Assembly: GCF_901000735.1 (NCBI RefSeq)
Contig: NC_081551.1
Location: 15,498,906 to 15,562,905, forward strand
DNA length: 64,000 nt
Direction of reading: 5' to 3'
DNA from: Corylus avellana
Taxonomy: Eukaryota; Streptophyta; Magnoliopsida; Fagales; Betulaceae
Part shown: positions 12,153-23,639 of the stretch, in pieces
Layout of the letters: each line of letters opens with the position of its first letter
Numbering within the stretch: the stretch's first letter is position 1
Program-made: the position numbers and the translations under genes
Notes under the pieces: generated by a model
The model's database searches: none
What the model saw: the letters and a program-made list of their open reading frames with translations, nothing else
What the model was told of the DNA's origin: nothing

Positions 12153-12412
12153 CTGATGAGAGTCGTCTGGGGCACATGGTGGCTGATATGAAGGTGAAGC
12201 TGCAACTGTTCAGTCAATGGTATATGGGCTTTGTGAAGCTAGCTGGGAATCAAGTGGCGCATCTTCTTTCAAGATTTGCTGTCAAACAGGGTGTTGATAA
12301 TGTTTGGAGTGAGCCTCCTGAATGTATTCGGGATACCATTTTGCTAGAGCAACTTGTGCTAGCTTAGTGATTTCTAATAACAAGCCAATATTTTTCTCAA
12401 AAAAAAAAAAAA
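12153..12412 (+). mobile_element. 5'-truncated LINE fragment (RNase H C-terminus and 3' end)
   Basis: An open frame from about 12153 to 12367 ends with the RNase H-like C-terminus of plant LINEs; the AGNQVAHLLSRFAV block matches the usual '.N..AH.LA..A'. After the stop at 12365-12367 a short 3' UTR ends in an A-rich tail near 12400-12412. Such 5' truncation is the usual outcome of LINE insertion. Confidence 0.75.
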
Positions 12413-14197
12413 TGAAAAAGAAAAAGAAAACTATAGGAAAAAATATAAACCCCCCTCTGCCTCCTTCCAAACTAATAGTCGTTTGCGATAGAGCTCTACA
12501 ATGTTCTAGATGTACTAAAGTAGCCTATCAAACTATCACAGTGTATCAAAAAAGCCATAATATTTTTTATATTTCTTTAATACCCCTATTCTTTTAAAAA
12601 CTAAGAAATTAAAAAAAAAAAAACCAAGGGGAGGATAAATACAAATATTTTTTTTGGGAATAAATAAAATATTAGTCACTGTAGTTGGCTTAAATTACAA
12701 ATCCCTCATGCGGTATAAAAAAATATTGATAAATGCAAAATCAAACCATGAGGTTGGCTCAATTGGCAACCACCCTTTCTTCTTTTTTTTTCTTCTTCTT
12801 TTTATTATATATATATTATTTAAAAAAATTAATTATTTTATTTTATTTTATTTTATTACTTTAATACTTTTTTATTTTAGTTTTTAAAGGAATAGGGGTA
12901 TTATAGGAATATAAAAAATATGTGGCATTTTTTACACAGTTTGATAGTTTGATGATCTACTTTAATACCTTTTGAATACTGTGGGGCTCTGTCGCAAACA
13001 ACTATTAGTTTAGGAGTTTTTTTTTTATATTTTTCTCAAAATTATAAGAAAACTTTCATGATATTAATTAATTGATGAGTAATGATATAAGGGGCACTAG
13101 TCCTCTTAAAGTTTTTCCAAATATGACGTGATATTTAAAATTGCTATTGAATTTGAGGTGATCATTATTAAATTTTAATTTATTAATAATTTTAAATATT
13201 ACATCACATTTAGGAGAATTCTTGTGATTCTTAATTCATTACTCTTAATTGAGATTTAAATTTCCCATAATCAAGCTAATTATTATAGATCAATAAATCA
13301 AGGAAAAATCGAGATATTTTGGTCATGTTGGAAATGAGTGGTGGGTAAACCAGCGAAGCATATTATCAGAATAATTCTCCATGCTTCCCTCTCTAATCAT
13401 TAAAGCTTTAAATACGTGTCAGCTTAGATTTGAATATTTACAAAAAAAGGTAGAAAAAAAGGAGGGACCAAATTAATTGTGATAGCTATTATTATGAGAG
13501 AAATGCTAGAGCATTTATCCCATTTTTTTTCATATGGAAAATTTCATTCAAATCAGTTTGGAGGAAATATTCTACACATAATTTTTTTTTTTTTATTTAA
13601 AAAAAATTTCAGTCTCATTGAAGAAGGATCACGAGTATAACGCTTTTACATTACAGAGCAAAAAGCTCTGAAAAATTATAGCCGAAGCTACGAGGTAACA
13701 AATGTCTATAAACATTTCAAATAGTATCAAGTGTATATAAACATTTAAAATATATATTAAATTTAGTCTAAGTTAGTCAACTATTAGATTTTAAAAAATA
13801 GTAAAGATAGAGAAGAATGGAGAATGACCGCCGCCAAATATGAATAGTTAGGCTTTATTTGTTTCGGTGTAAAATATTTTTTTGTGTTTTTTTAGTGTTT
13901 TGTGCTACCAAAAATAATGGTCAATCTGAAAATATTTTTGATTTGACCATTTTTTTTTTATTGGAAAATGGTTTTTATTTCTAAATTTTGCAAGCAATTT
14001 TTTGAGTTTGAGTTTATACTTCTCAAACCACAAGATGATTGCCGAACCTTCGACGGCGATTGTTGGAAGTTGCCGGCTGTTTTTTTTTTTTTTTCACTCA
14101 TTTTACGTATAAGCTAAACACCAAAAAATGTTTTATGAGATTTTTTTTTTTTTTTTTTAGTGAGAATGTGGCAACCTTTAGTTTGAGGCATATTTTA
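12413..14197. other. AT-rich intergenic DNA
   Basis: Long A/T tracts and low-complexity AT stretches. The word GAGGTTGGCTCAATTGGCAACC at about 12750 resembles a tRNA-type A box, as seen in plant SINEs, but no full SINE could be traced. No coding region is supported. Confidence 0.6.
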
Positions 14198-15393
14198 GGG
14201 TGTGTTTGGCATTGCAATTTCATTGACAAGAAATGCGATTTTAAACCAAATCGCAAAAAATGAATTGTTTGAAATTGCGTTTTTTAGAAAGTGTGATTTG
14301 AAAAACATAGAAAAATGCGTTTTCAAATCATAGGCAAGATGTTGCATTTTTTGAAAATCCACAATTTTAAAGGCTAAACAGCGATTTTGTCAAATGCTTA
14401 ACTGCATTTTAAAAAAGGGTTAAATACCTTATTCACCCCTATAGTTTAACTTCTTTATTTTTTAACTCCTAGAGTTTACTTTTTATCACAGGATGTCTCT
14501 TTAGTTTACCTAAAGACGAAGATAGTTTCTTTGTCAAAATTCCGTCCAAAATTTGACCGAACGCTACGTCAGCACAAATCACGGTTTGATACGTTTTCAT
14601 ATAATTAATTAATTAATTAAAAAAAATAAATAAATTTGGGGATGGCCTTTAGCCATGGGGTGGTTCGGTCACTCTCAAATTAACCACTCCATAGCCCTTG
14701 AGAGTGGTTTGGCTACCCCTGGCCAAGTGCAATTGCGGGCTAGGAAAGGATGTATATGACCTGCAATGCCATTGAGTAGAGTGATGGCTGATGATAGAGG
14801 TGGATTATACAGTAAGAAGGATTCCATTTCCTTAAAGAAAAAAAAAAAAAGGGAGGGATTCCATTTCAGCAGAAGAGCAGGCCTGTGTCTGTGATTCTAA
14901 CATTTGCATAATCTCCAGTGTCAATGATGAATCTGTGCTCCAAAGCTCCTCTTGCAGGACCCCTCTTTGGTGTATTGAAAAAAAAAAAAAAAAAAAAAAA
15001 ATTGCCGGAAGGCTCTTGGGTGGCCGAACTATCCCATGGCCAAAAAGGGGGTGGCTGGCCAAAGATCTACCCCCAAAATTTTATTTATTTATTTTTTAAA
15101 ATTTAATTAAAAATAATTTTTTCATGTTTTAAATTTTTTTAAAAAATCATGTTTTGAATTAATTAATTATATGGACATGTGTCAAATCGTGATTGGTGCT
15201 GACGTGACGTCAAATTTTGGATAAAATTTTGACGGAAGGACTATTTCCGTCTTTAGACAAACCAGAGGAATTTCTTGTGATAAAAAGTAAACCATATGAG
15301 TTAAAAAATAAAGAAGTTAAACCATAAGGGTGAATAAGATATTTAATCTTTTAAAAAAAAATTACAAATCGCACTTTTTAAAATTGCAAACCC
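14198..15393. mobile_element. Harbinger-like MITE, split by a Mutator-type MITE
   Basis: The left arm (from 14198, GGGTGTGTTTGGCATTGC) and the right arm (ending at 15393, GCAAACCC) are related to the MITE at 11721-12003. They share the same GCGATTT/AAATCGC-rich interior. TTA lies to the left and TAA to the right. The two arms are separated by the element at 14417-15348. Confidence 0.55.
14417..15348. mobile_element. Mutator-type non-autonomous element with about 180-bp inverted repeats
   Basis: The left end (GGGTTAAATACCTTATTCAC) matches the reverse complement of the right end over roughly 180 bp, including the blocks TTTAACTTCTTTATTTTTT and GTCAGCAC.AATCACG. The host MITE sequence TTTTAAAAAA (9-10 bp) is found on both sides (14407-14416 and 15349-15358), the size expected for Mutator. 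The centre carries GTGGTTTGGCTACCCC-like words and no coding region. Confidence 0.8.
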
Positions 15394-15424
15394 TAATTTT
15401 GACATGTCCACAGAAGAGGGGGAT

Positions 15425-15494
15425 GCGAATTCGAACTAGAGACCTCGACTTTATAAGGCGTGGTCTCCAACCAATTGAGCTAATTCTTGGAGAG
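15425..15494 (-). repeat. tRNA-like sequence, possible SINE remnant
   Basis: On the minus strand TTAGCTCAATTGGTTGG resembles a pol III A box and TAGTTCGAATTC resembles a B box, about 40 bp apart. In a real tRNA the arms should pair, but the acceptor stem does not close. I therefore read it as a tRNA-derived repeat rather than a functional tRNA gene. Confidence 0.35.
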
Positions 15495-15499
15495 AAACC

Positions 15500-16320
15500 T
15501 TAATTAATATATCTGTCAATCATTTTATAATCTATAAAACCTCGTATTTATGAGAATGTGAAAATTTTATTTTTAGTAAAATAGAGATTAACTATTGTTT
15601 TTCTCTCATTCTAATCCTTCCAGAACCCACTCCCACTCCCACTCACTCCTGTCTTTTTCTTACCACCTCAAAGGCTCAACTTCCACGGCTCCACCCATCT
15701 ATTTTTAGTAGCTCGTAAAAAAAATAAAATCTATTTTTGTGACCCTATTCCCTATTGGCTCTTTTTTTTTTTAATAGATAATATTATTGGTGTTTCAAAC
15801 AAAAATAAAATATGTGAGATATTTCCTTTTTAGGTATATGTGAGATATTATTTCAAGTTCATCTTGTACAGCATATTTTGCAAAAAAACACACAAATAAT
15901 TCCTTAAAGATTCTTCTGAATATGGCATAAAAAAAAAATCCCATATTCCAAAAATATCTAATAATTCATTTATTGAATTTACAATTATTTCACAATGTTG
16001 GTGCGGTAATAACTAACCCTAATTTTCTTCTCCAGTACTGCTATTTACTATATTTTTTATTTCACAATTATCTCTTACAGCTAATGTGGCAGCAGTTTCG
16101 ATCAATCATTGAATTTTTTTTAACAAAAATTAATTCAACAGTTAAGATTGTCAAATCAGTATTGTTGAATAATTATAAAATAAAAAAATATTTTTTAACA
16201 ATAATTAATTCTAAAATTGATTAAAACTATCACGCCAGTAGAATAAAATAATTATAAAATAAAAATGGAATTTTTCTTATATTTTCTTGAATGGAACCAA
16301 AAGTCTAGTTATCCGGCACG
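15500..16320. other. AT-rich region upstream of the sucrose-phosphate synthase gene
   Basis: No gene is seen. The sequence is AT-rich, with a partial local duplication around TAATTATAAAATAAAAA (16170-16265). It probably holds distal promoter sequence. Confidence 0.5.
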
Positions 16321-16321
16321 T

Positions 16322-16327
16322 CACGTG
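16322..16327. promoter_or_regulatory. G-box (CACGTG) upstream of the SPS gene
   Basis: A perfect palindromic CACGTG lies about 380 bp before the SPS start codon and about 125 bp before a TATA-like box. G-boxes bind bZIP and bHLH factors in light, ABA and sugar responses. A role here is inferred only from position. Confidence 0.45.
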
Positions 16328-16448
16328 AGTCAAAAACTTGCGTGGACAAGTAATATTCAGACCCGACCCGTGGGATCCACGACACAGTCTCTGCACATGA
16401 ATATGGAGTTCCGGAATCTTCGTGGTTTAAATCAAAATACCCCAAAAA

Positions 16449-16456
16449 TATAAAAA
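16449..16456 (+). promoter_or_regulatory. TATA-like box of the SPS gene
   Basis: TATAAAAA about 250 bp before the ATG, followed by a leader with a long T/CT tract (16617-16645) typical of plant 5' UTRs. The transcription start was not observed. Confidence 0.45.
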
Positions 16457-16706
16457 GAAAGTTTCTTCTTAATTTCTTTAGCGCTTAAACACGGTTTCTT
16501 CCTACATGAATTGAAAATGAGTATCGTGGGAGTCGTTGTCGTTAACGTATCGGGTATCGGCGAGACAGTAAAAGCTTAAAAGAAGGGCTTGTTGTCTGTC
16601 TCTCTGTGAATATCTCTTTTTTTTTTTTTTTTTTTCTCTCTCTGTGTTTTTCCTGAGAAGTTGGCCGAGAAAACAGAGCAGAGGAAATCAAGGGGAGAGG
16701 TGGAGA

Positions 16707-17354
16707 ATGGCCGGGAACGATTGGATAAACAGCTACCTGGAAGCCATATTGGACGCGGGTCCAGCGCTAGACGACGCCAAGTCATCTCTGCTGCTCAGAG
16801 AGCGAGGCCACTTCAGCCCCACCCGCTACTTCGTCGAGGAGGTCATCACCGGCTTCGATGAGACCGATCTCCACCGTTCCTGGGTTAAGGTGCCTACACC
16901 CATCTCATTTTTCTTTCTTTTCTCTCTGTTATTATGTTTATGTTATATAAACCATGAATTTTCTGTTTCTACAAGTTTCTCTGTTTCTTCTGCAATTGAT
17001 GATGTGGCGTGTGATATAGGCCGCGGCGACGAGGAGTCCCCAGGAGAGGAATACGAGGCTGGAGAATATGTGCTGGAGGATTTGGAACTTGGCTCGCCAG
17101 AAAAAGCAGGTAAGTTTTTTGTTTTTTCATTTGATGAGAGTTCTCTGTTTTGGTTGCTTGCTTCATGCGACTGAATTTTCTAGATTTGGGGTGATCTTCT
17201 GTTTGATTGTAAAGAAAAGTTATGATATGGGTTTTTGTGCATTTATCATTTTTTTTAGTGGGTGATAGAGTGATTGATGCAGAAGTTTGTGAACTGGTGT
17301 TGTTGATTGGTTGGTTACTGTTATCGATTGGGGTTTAATTTTCGGTGTGATTTG

Positions 17355-17389
<35 letters not shown>

Positions 17390-20300
17390 TTTATTCTTTT
17401 TACTAAATTTTGTTCTTCTTTTTGGAATTTCAAAATGCCGACCTCCAGCCCAACACAGATCTTCCTACTCATCTTGAAGAAGTTGGTAGTTTCTTTGATC
17501 TTGTTGGAGAATATGAAATCTAGAAATTTCTGTTTTGAACTTGGGGATATTGGGTCTGTTGCAGAATAAAACAGTATAGGTAATTGATTACATTGATTTC
17601 TGTTGGTATTAATTTTACTGTTTCAAAGGAGTATTTAGTTGTAATGCTATTTGTCTTGGTCACAAATTATTACTTTGCCGGTCCTTCACAACTAAATATA
17701 TTTTGATTAGAATTTAGAAGGTCTTATGTTGAAGACGGTAAGTGTCGATTTGCTTGATAGATGGGCAAAGAAGAAAAATAAAATATATTTTTTAGCCACA
17801 AGATAACTCATTCTTAACCATGCTTGTGCAACTATTCATTGGAATATCTGGATTCTTTGTACATATTAAAAGAAAACATCATGTTCTGGTCTGAGTTATT
17901 ATTTTTATTTATTTATTTATTTTTTTTGTAGCTTGAGGGAGAAGAAGCCCAAAGAATGGCTAAACGTCGTCTTGAACGTGAACGAGGCCGCAGAGAAGCA
18001 GTTGCTGATATGTCTGAAGACTTATCAGAGGGAGAGAAGGGAGATGTAGTCACCAGTGACATATCAGCTCATGGTGAGAGCAACAGAGGCAGATTGCCAA
18101 GAATCAGTTCCATTGATGCAATGGAGACATGGGCTAGTCAACAGAAAGGGAAAAAACTATACATAGTACTTATAAGGCACGGAATGAACTTTAATGCTCT
18201 AATTTTTCAAATTTGGTGTTCCACTGTATTGTGAATGGAATAGGTGGTGTTTCTGTCTGTCATTGTACTCAAGAAAATTGCTTACAGCTTCTGTTTTATG
18301 TATCTAATGAAAGAATATAACCATTCTTCAACCTCAATTGTTTTATCACCGAAGGGAAATAAAAGATGCTAAGCATGCTGTAATGATAATTGACGTAAAT
18401 GTATTGCTCAATGTTGAGGTATACAAACTTTGGTCTCTCTATTGTATGCATAATGGTCTTTAATCACTTTTAACAATTAGTATCTGTGCAGCATTCATGG
18501 TCTTATACGGGGTGAAAATATGGAGCTCGGTCGTGATTCTGATACTGGTGGTCAGGTAATAATATTTTTCTGTAGAAATATTTGTTATCAATGTGGTCCT
18601 GATCGTATGATCTTTTTGGGCTACATTGTATACCTTATATAGTTTTCTGATGTAGATACTTGAATGCTCTTGGTTTTTGTCCTTTTAGGTTAAGTATGTT
18701 GTGGAGCTTGCTAGGGCCTTGGGCTCAATGCCTGGTGTGTATCGGGTTGATTTGTTAACTAGACAAGTATCTTCACCAGATGTAGATTGGAGTTATGGGG
18801 AGCCCATAGAGATGCTGACTCCAAGAGACTCAGAAGGTTTAATGGATGACATTGGGGAGAGCAGTGGTGCCTATATTATTCGTATACCATTTGGTCCAAA
18901 AGAGAAATACATTCCCAAAGAACTTCTGTGGCCGTACATCCCTGAATTTGTTGATGGTGCACTTAGCCATATAATACAGATGTCCAGAGCTTTGGGTGAG
19001 CAAATAGGTGGTGGGCACCCAATCTGGCCTGTTGCCATCCATGGGCATTATGCAGATGCTGGGGATTCTGCTGCTCTTCTATCTGGTGCCCTAAATGTAC
19101 CAATGCTTTTTACGGGCCACTCACTTGGCCGAGACAAGTTGGAACAACTTCTAAAGCAAGGCCGTCTGTCCAAGGATGAAATAAACATGACATACAAAAT
19201 TGTGCGTCGGATAGAGGCAGAGGAAATAGCCCTTGATGCCTCTGAAATAGTGATAACTAGCACTGGACAAGAGATAGAGGAGCAATGGCGTTTGTATGAT
19301 GGTTTTGATCCAGTACTGGAGCGTAAACTACGGGCAAGGATCAGGCGTAATGTTAGCTGTTATGGCAGGTTCATGCCTCGTATGGCCGTAAGTAATAGGA
19401 TGCTTCTTATATTCTTGTGGAAGTGGTAGTTGCTTTTCTTGATTGCGAAGTTAGAAGTATCAGTATCTCCTGCTCTCAAGGTTCTGATCATGGATGCTGA
19501 GCTATCTTTTCACTTGACTTAAAAGAAACAAATCCCGAGTGAATTGCCTCTTATATAATTAGAAAATGCATGCATGCTGAAATTCGTGCCTAAATTGAAT
19601 TGGGCAGACAGGCAATGTTTTGTTTGTTTCCCACCCTGATACAAAGTAATATTTAACTTCTTATACATAAATGGTTTCCTGTTCCCGTGGTGTTATGATA
19701 AGTTTCCTAGGTAAATTTCTTGCTCATACTTATATATATGTTATCATTTATATGTCTCTGCAGGTAATTCCTCCTGGAATGGAGTTCCATCATATTGTTC
19801 CACAAGATGGTGATATGGAGGGTGAGACAGAAGGAAATGAAGAACATCCTACTTCTCCTGACCCACATATCTGGTCCGAGGTTCAAATTATTCCTTTTGT
19901 GTTTACTTTGATGTGTCCTAGACGGTTTTGAAGATATTCTGCTTTGCCAGGTTTTTTGTTTTCATAGTTTATTTGGTTGATGAATTCATGCTAATTTTAA
20001 ACTTGCCATTTTACAGATAGCGCGCTTCTTTACCAATCCTCGCAAGCCCATGATACTTGCCCTTGCTAGACCAGATCCCAAAAAGAACATCACAACTTTG
20101 GTCAAAGCATTTGGAGAATGCCGTTCACTAAGAGAGCTTGCTAACCTTGTATGTTGAATCACCTCATGGGACTTGTTTGCTGAAGAAATCTTCTTGATTG
20201 TGTTGATTAGCTAAATTGGATTTGTTCCTGATGTGATTTGTCCTATACCTTTTCTTTCTCTCTGTACCATGCAGACACTAATTATGGGCAATCGTGAAGG

Positions 20301-23300
20301 AATTGATGAAATGTCAAGCACGAATTCTTCTGTTCTTCTCTCAGTGCTTAAGCTTATTGACAAATTTGATCTCTATGGGCAAGTGGCATACCCCAAACAC
20401 CACAAACAGTCTGATGTTCCTGACATTTATCGTCTAGCAGCAAAGACAAAGGTACTCCTTTTAGTTTATATATCAGATTGAGATGAGAGATGATATACCC
20501 TTAAGCTTTAATTAGGATAAATTGCATGTTGTTGGAGATAGCCCACCTTCTACTAAACTGTACAGAGTGCAATCCACTAACTATATTTATTTGTTTATTT
20601 GGTTTGTTTTTACTGAACTCATGGAGTCCTTTGGTGACTGTAGTATATTTCCCCCCTTTTTAATCTCTGGAACTATATGTATTTTCGCATCCCCCAACTG
20701 CGTATTATTTTGATATCAGTATTATAAAGAATTTGATATCACCACTGTGCTCCAGCATTCAACAATTTAGTTAATTAGCAGTCTCATAGTAACATTTGTT
20801 TTTAATGTTAATTCATCATTCTCGATTGCTTTTGCTATTAAGTTATGCATGCTAAGATGGTGAATGGGTGTTCTATCCCTATATCTTGTATGCTCGCTGA
20901 TGGAGATGTATGTTTATATGTTTTTTTTCCTTGTCAGATCTTTCATTCTGATTCAATTTTAATGCAGGGGGTTTTCATTAATCCAGCTTTCATTGAACCA
21001 TTTGGACTTACTCTTATTGAGGTGCTCATTTTGTACATATGAAGAGTTCATCTTTCTCAGGTTAATTGTAATTCAAAACCAATATAACTTCTGCTCTTCT
21101 TTCGGAACAGGCAGCAGCTTATGGTTTGCCTATGGTTGCCACCAAAAATGGAGGTCCTGTCGATATACATCGGGTAGGCCTGCTCATTGGTTGTATTGGT
21201 CAGAAGCTTGTAAGGATATAATGCTAGACAAAATGGAAGAGGTTCCACCTCAGTGTTCCGAAACTGATAGGAGCTATTTCTGCAGGTACTTGACAATGGT
21301 CTTCTTGTTGATCCCCATGATCAGCAGTCCATTGCAGATGCTCTTCTAAAGCTTGTTGCGGATAAGCAGCTTTGGGCAAGATGTCGGCAGAATGGTTTAA
21401 AGAATGTTCAGCTGTTTTCATGGCCAGAGCATTGCAAGACTTACCTATCTCGAATAGCTACCTGCAAACCAAGGTATCCACATTGGCAAAGAGGTGATGA
21501 TGGAGATGAAAGTTCAGAATCAGAGTCACCCGGAGATTCCTTGAGAGATATACAGGATATATCTTTGAACTTAAAATTTTCAATGGATGGAGAAAAGAGT
21601 ATGTCTACTGGAAATGATAATTCTTTAGAATCTGAAGGAAATGCTGCTGATAGAGGGAGTAAGTTAGAGAATGCCGTTTTGACATGGTCAAAGGGCATTT
21701 CAAAGGATGCGCGAAAGGCTGGATCCACAGAGAAAGCAGACCATCATAACAGATTTCCGGCACTGAGGAGGAGGAAACATCTCCTTGTCATTGCTGTGGA
21801 TTGCGATAGTGATACAGGTCTTCTTGAAACCATCAGAAAGATTTTTGAAGCTACAGAAAAGGGAAGGAGTGAAGGCTCTTTAGGGTTCATATTGTCAACA
21901 TCCTTGACCATATCTGAGATACACTCATTTCTGGTCTCAGGGGGGTTGAGCCCTAATGATTTTGACGCTTTTATTTGTAACAGTGGCAGTGATCTCTACT
22001 ATTCATCTCTTAATCTGGAGGATAGTCCATTCGTGGTTGACTTTTATTACCACTCACACGTTGAATACCGTTGGGGTGGAGAAGGCCTGAGGAAGACTTT
22101 GGTTCGTTGGGCAGCTTCTATCAATGATAAAAAGGCTGGGAATGCGGAACAGCTGCTTACTGCAGCTGAACAACTTTCAACCAACTACTGTTATGCTTTT
22201 AAAGTGCACAAGCCAGAAATGGTAAATTTTGTTTATGCTCATTGGGAATGCTGAATGAAATGATCAATATTGTCTACTTGAATTGAGGATGAATCTATTT
22301 ATTTGATATTTATTGTTCGTAAAATTTCTCCAATGGGTTCACATATATAAGGTGCAATGCATGGGGTCTACATTTTGAGAAATTATCTCTAATTTCTTTT
22401 GATATTATCTTTTAGGTACCTCCTGTTAAGGAGCTTAAGAAGGCGCTGAGAATTCAAGGTCTGCGTTGCCATGCTATTTATTGTCAGAATGGGACCAGGC
22501 TTAATGTGATTCCTGTATTGGCATCACGTTCCCAAGCCCTCAGGTATAGTTGTTTTTTTTTTTTTTTTTGGTTGATCAGGGGTATTATAATGATTTTGAT
22601 CTGAATTATTGATTTAATATCAAAGTAATGCTACTCTTCACACTCATTTCACGCCCGCTTGCGTGGTGTATTTTAAGTGGCTTCTAATGTAAGCCACCTA
22701 AAAAAAGAAAAGAAAAGCCACTTAAAATACATCACATCAGCTAGTGTGAAATAAGTGTGATAAATGAGTGTGAGAGTAGCATTACTTTTAATATTTTGTA
22801 ACTTTGACCCTCTCCCTCATTTTGGAGTTATATTATTATGGATTTTCATGCCAAAAAATCAATTGCTAAATGGTTGCATGAGTAATTCACCTCAAACGAG
22901 ACTTGTAATTAGTTATTAAAAGCAACATATTTTGGAGTAAAGGCCTGTGCAATGTGAGTGGCTTGTTTTCAATTCCTGTGGTAAATTACATCTATGTTTC
23001 CACCATCAAATAATAGACATGTTTTCTCGAAATTTCGGAACTGTTTTCAAGTGATTTAGCAACTGGTTGGTTCAATTCAATTCCTTGGTTGAATTAACAA
23101 TGTTTAGAGGCTTGTTCTTTGCATGTTTCATAATTGATGGCAGAGGTCTGAACTTCTCCTGATGTTTTTATTTTTTATATTTTTTATTCTATATATCCAA
23201 GTCTGAAACTTGCTTGCTTAATATCCTAATCCACAAAATGTGGATTATCTTGTTCTTGGTATTTAATGACTTGACACATCTTCAGGTATCTATATGTTCG

Positions 23301-23556
23301 TTGGGGTGTGGAGTTGTCAAAGATGGTGGTTTTTGTTGGAGAATGTGGGGACACAGATTATGAAGGATTGCTTGGTGGGCTGCACAAAAGTGTAATATTG
23401 AAGGGAACTTGTAGCAGTGCCATTAATCAACTTCATGCCAACAGAAGCTACCCACTTTCGGATGTCATGCCATCTGACAGCCCCAATATTGTTCAGACAA
23501 CTGAAGAATGTAGCAGCGATGAAATCCGGGCTTCCTTGGAAAAATTAGGTCTATAG
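16707..23556 (+). CDS. SPS: Sucrose-phosphate synthase (family A type), complete, 13 exons
   Basis: This cytosolic enzyme joins UDP-glucose and fructose-6-phosphate to sucrose-6-phosphate, a control step of sucrose synthesis. The exons are 16707-16889, 17020-17109, 17932-18176, 18492-18555, 18689-19387, 19764-19880, 20017-20148, 20275-20451, 20968-21021, 21111-21173, 21286-22221, 22416-22543 and 23286-23556. They join in frame to 3159 bp, 1052 residues plus stop, the normal family length. The start ([16 protein letters not shown]) is the canonical N-terminus. The GT4 domain spans roughly residues 165-650, with [13 protein letters not shown] near 187-197 and the E-x7-E pair at 579 and 587 (EPFGLTLIE). 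The C-terminal sucrose-phosphatase-like domain (about 740-1000) has VDCDSD and FICNSGSD. Regulatory Ser candidates are near 151 (RISS), 222 (RQVS) and 417 (RNVS). Intron 3 uses a GC donor. Confidence 0.97.
17356..17379. repeat. (TA)n microsatellite in SPS intron 2
   Basis: About 12 TA units followed by a T9 tract, inside the 822-bp second intron. Likely polymorphic and usable as a marker. Confidence 0.9.
22624..22788. mobile_element. Hairpin MITE in the last SPS intron
   Basis: The two halves are inverted repeats of about 70 bp. The left end AAGTAATGCTACTCTTCACA pairs with the right TGTGAGAGTAGCATTACTT, and the inner part pairs as TTTTAAGTGGCTT with AAGCCACTTAAAA. TTAATAT occurs on both sides and may be the target duplication (7 of 9 bp). 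It is intronic, between exon 12 and exon 13, so it does not alter the protein. Confidence 0.75.
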
Positions 23557-23631
23557 ACAACAGATAGAGATCTCCAACAATTTTACTGCCTGCATTGGTA
23601 TCGATTCGGTCTGCAAATCTGAGAAAGCTCC

Positions 23632-23637
23632 AATAAA
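23632..23637 (+). terminator. Possible poly(A) signal of SPS
   Basis: AATAAA lies 76 bp after the stop codon of the SPS gene. Other A-rich signals follow further on, so the cleavage site used is not known. Confidence 0.4.
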
Positions 23638-23639
23638 AC

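Noticed and set aside
15425..15494. Functional tRNA gene on the minus strand
   Set aside because: A- and B-box-like words exist, but the acceptor and anticodon stems do not pair well, so it is listed as a tRNA-like repeat only.
16644..17174. 176-codon frame reading through SPS intron 1
   Set aside because: It is exon 1 and exon 2 of SPS joined by intron sequence; the true splice junctions are at 16889/17020.
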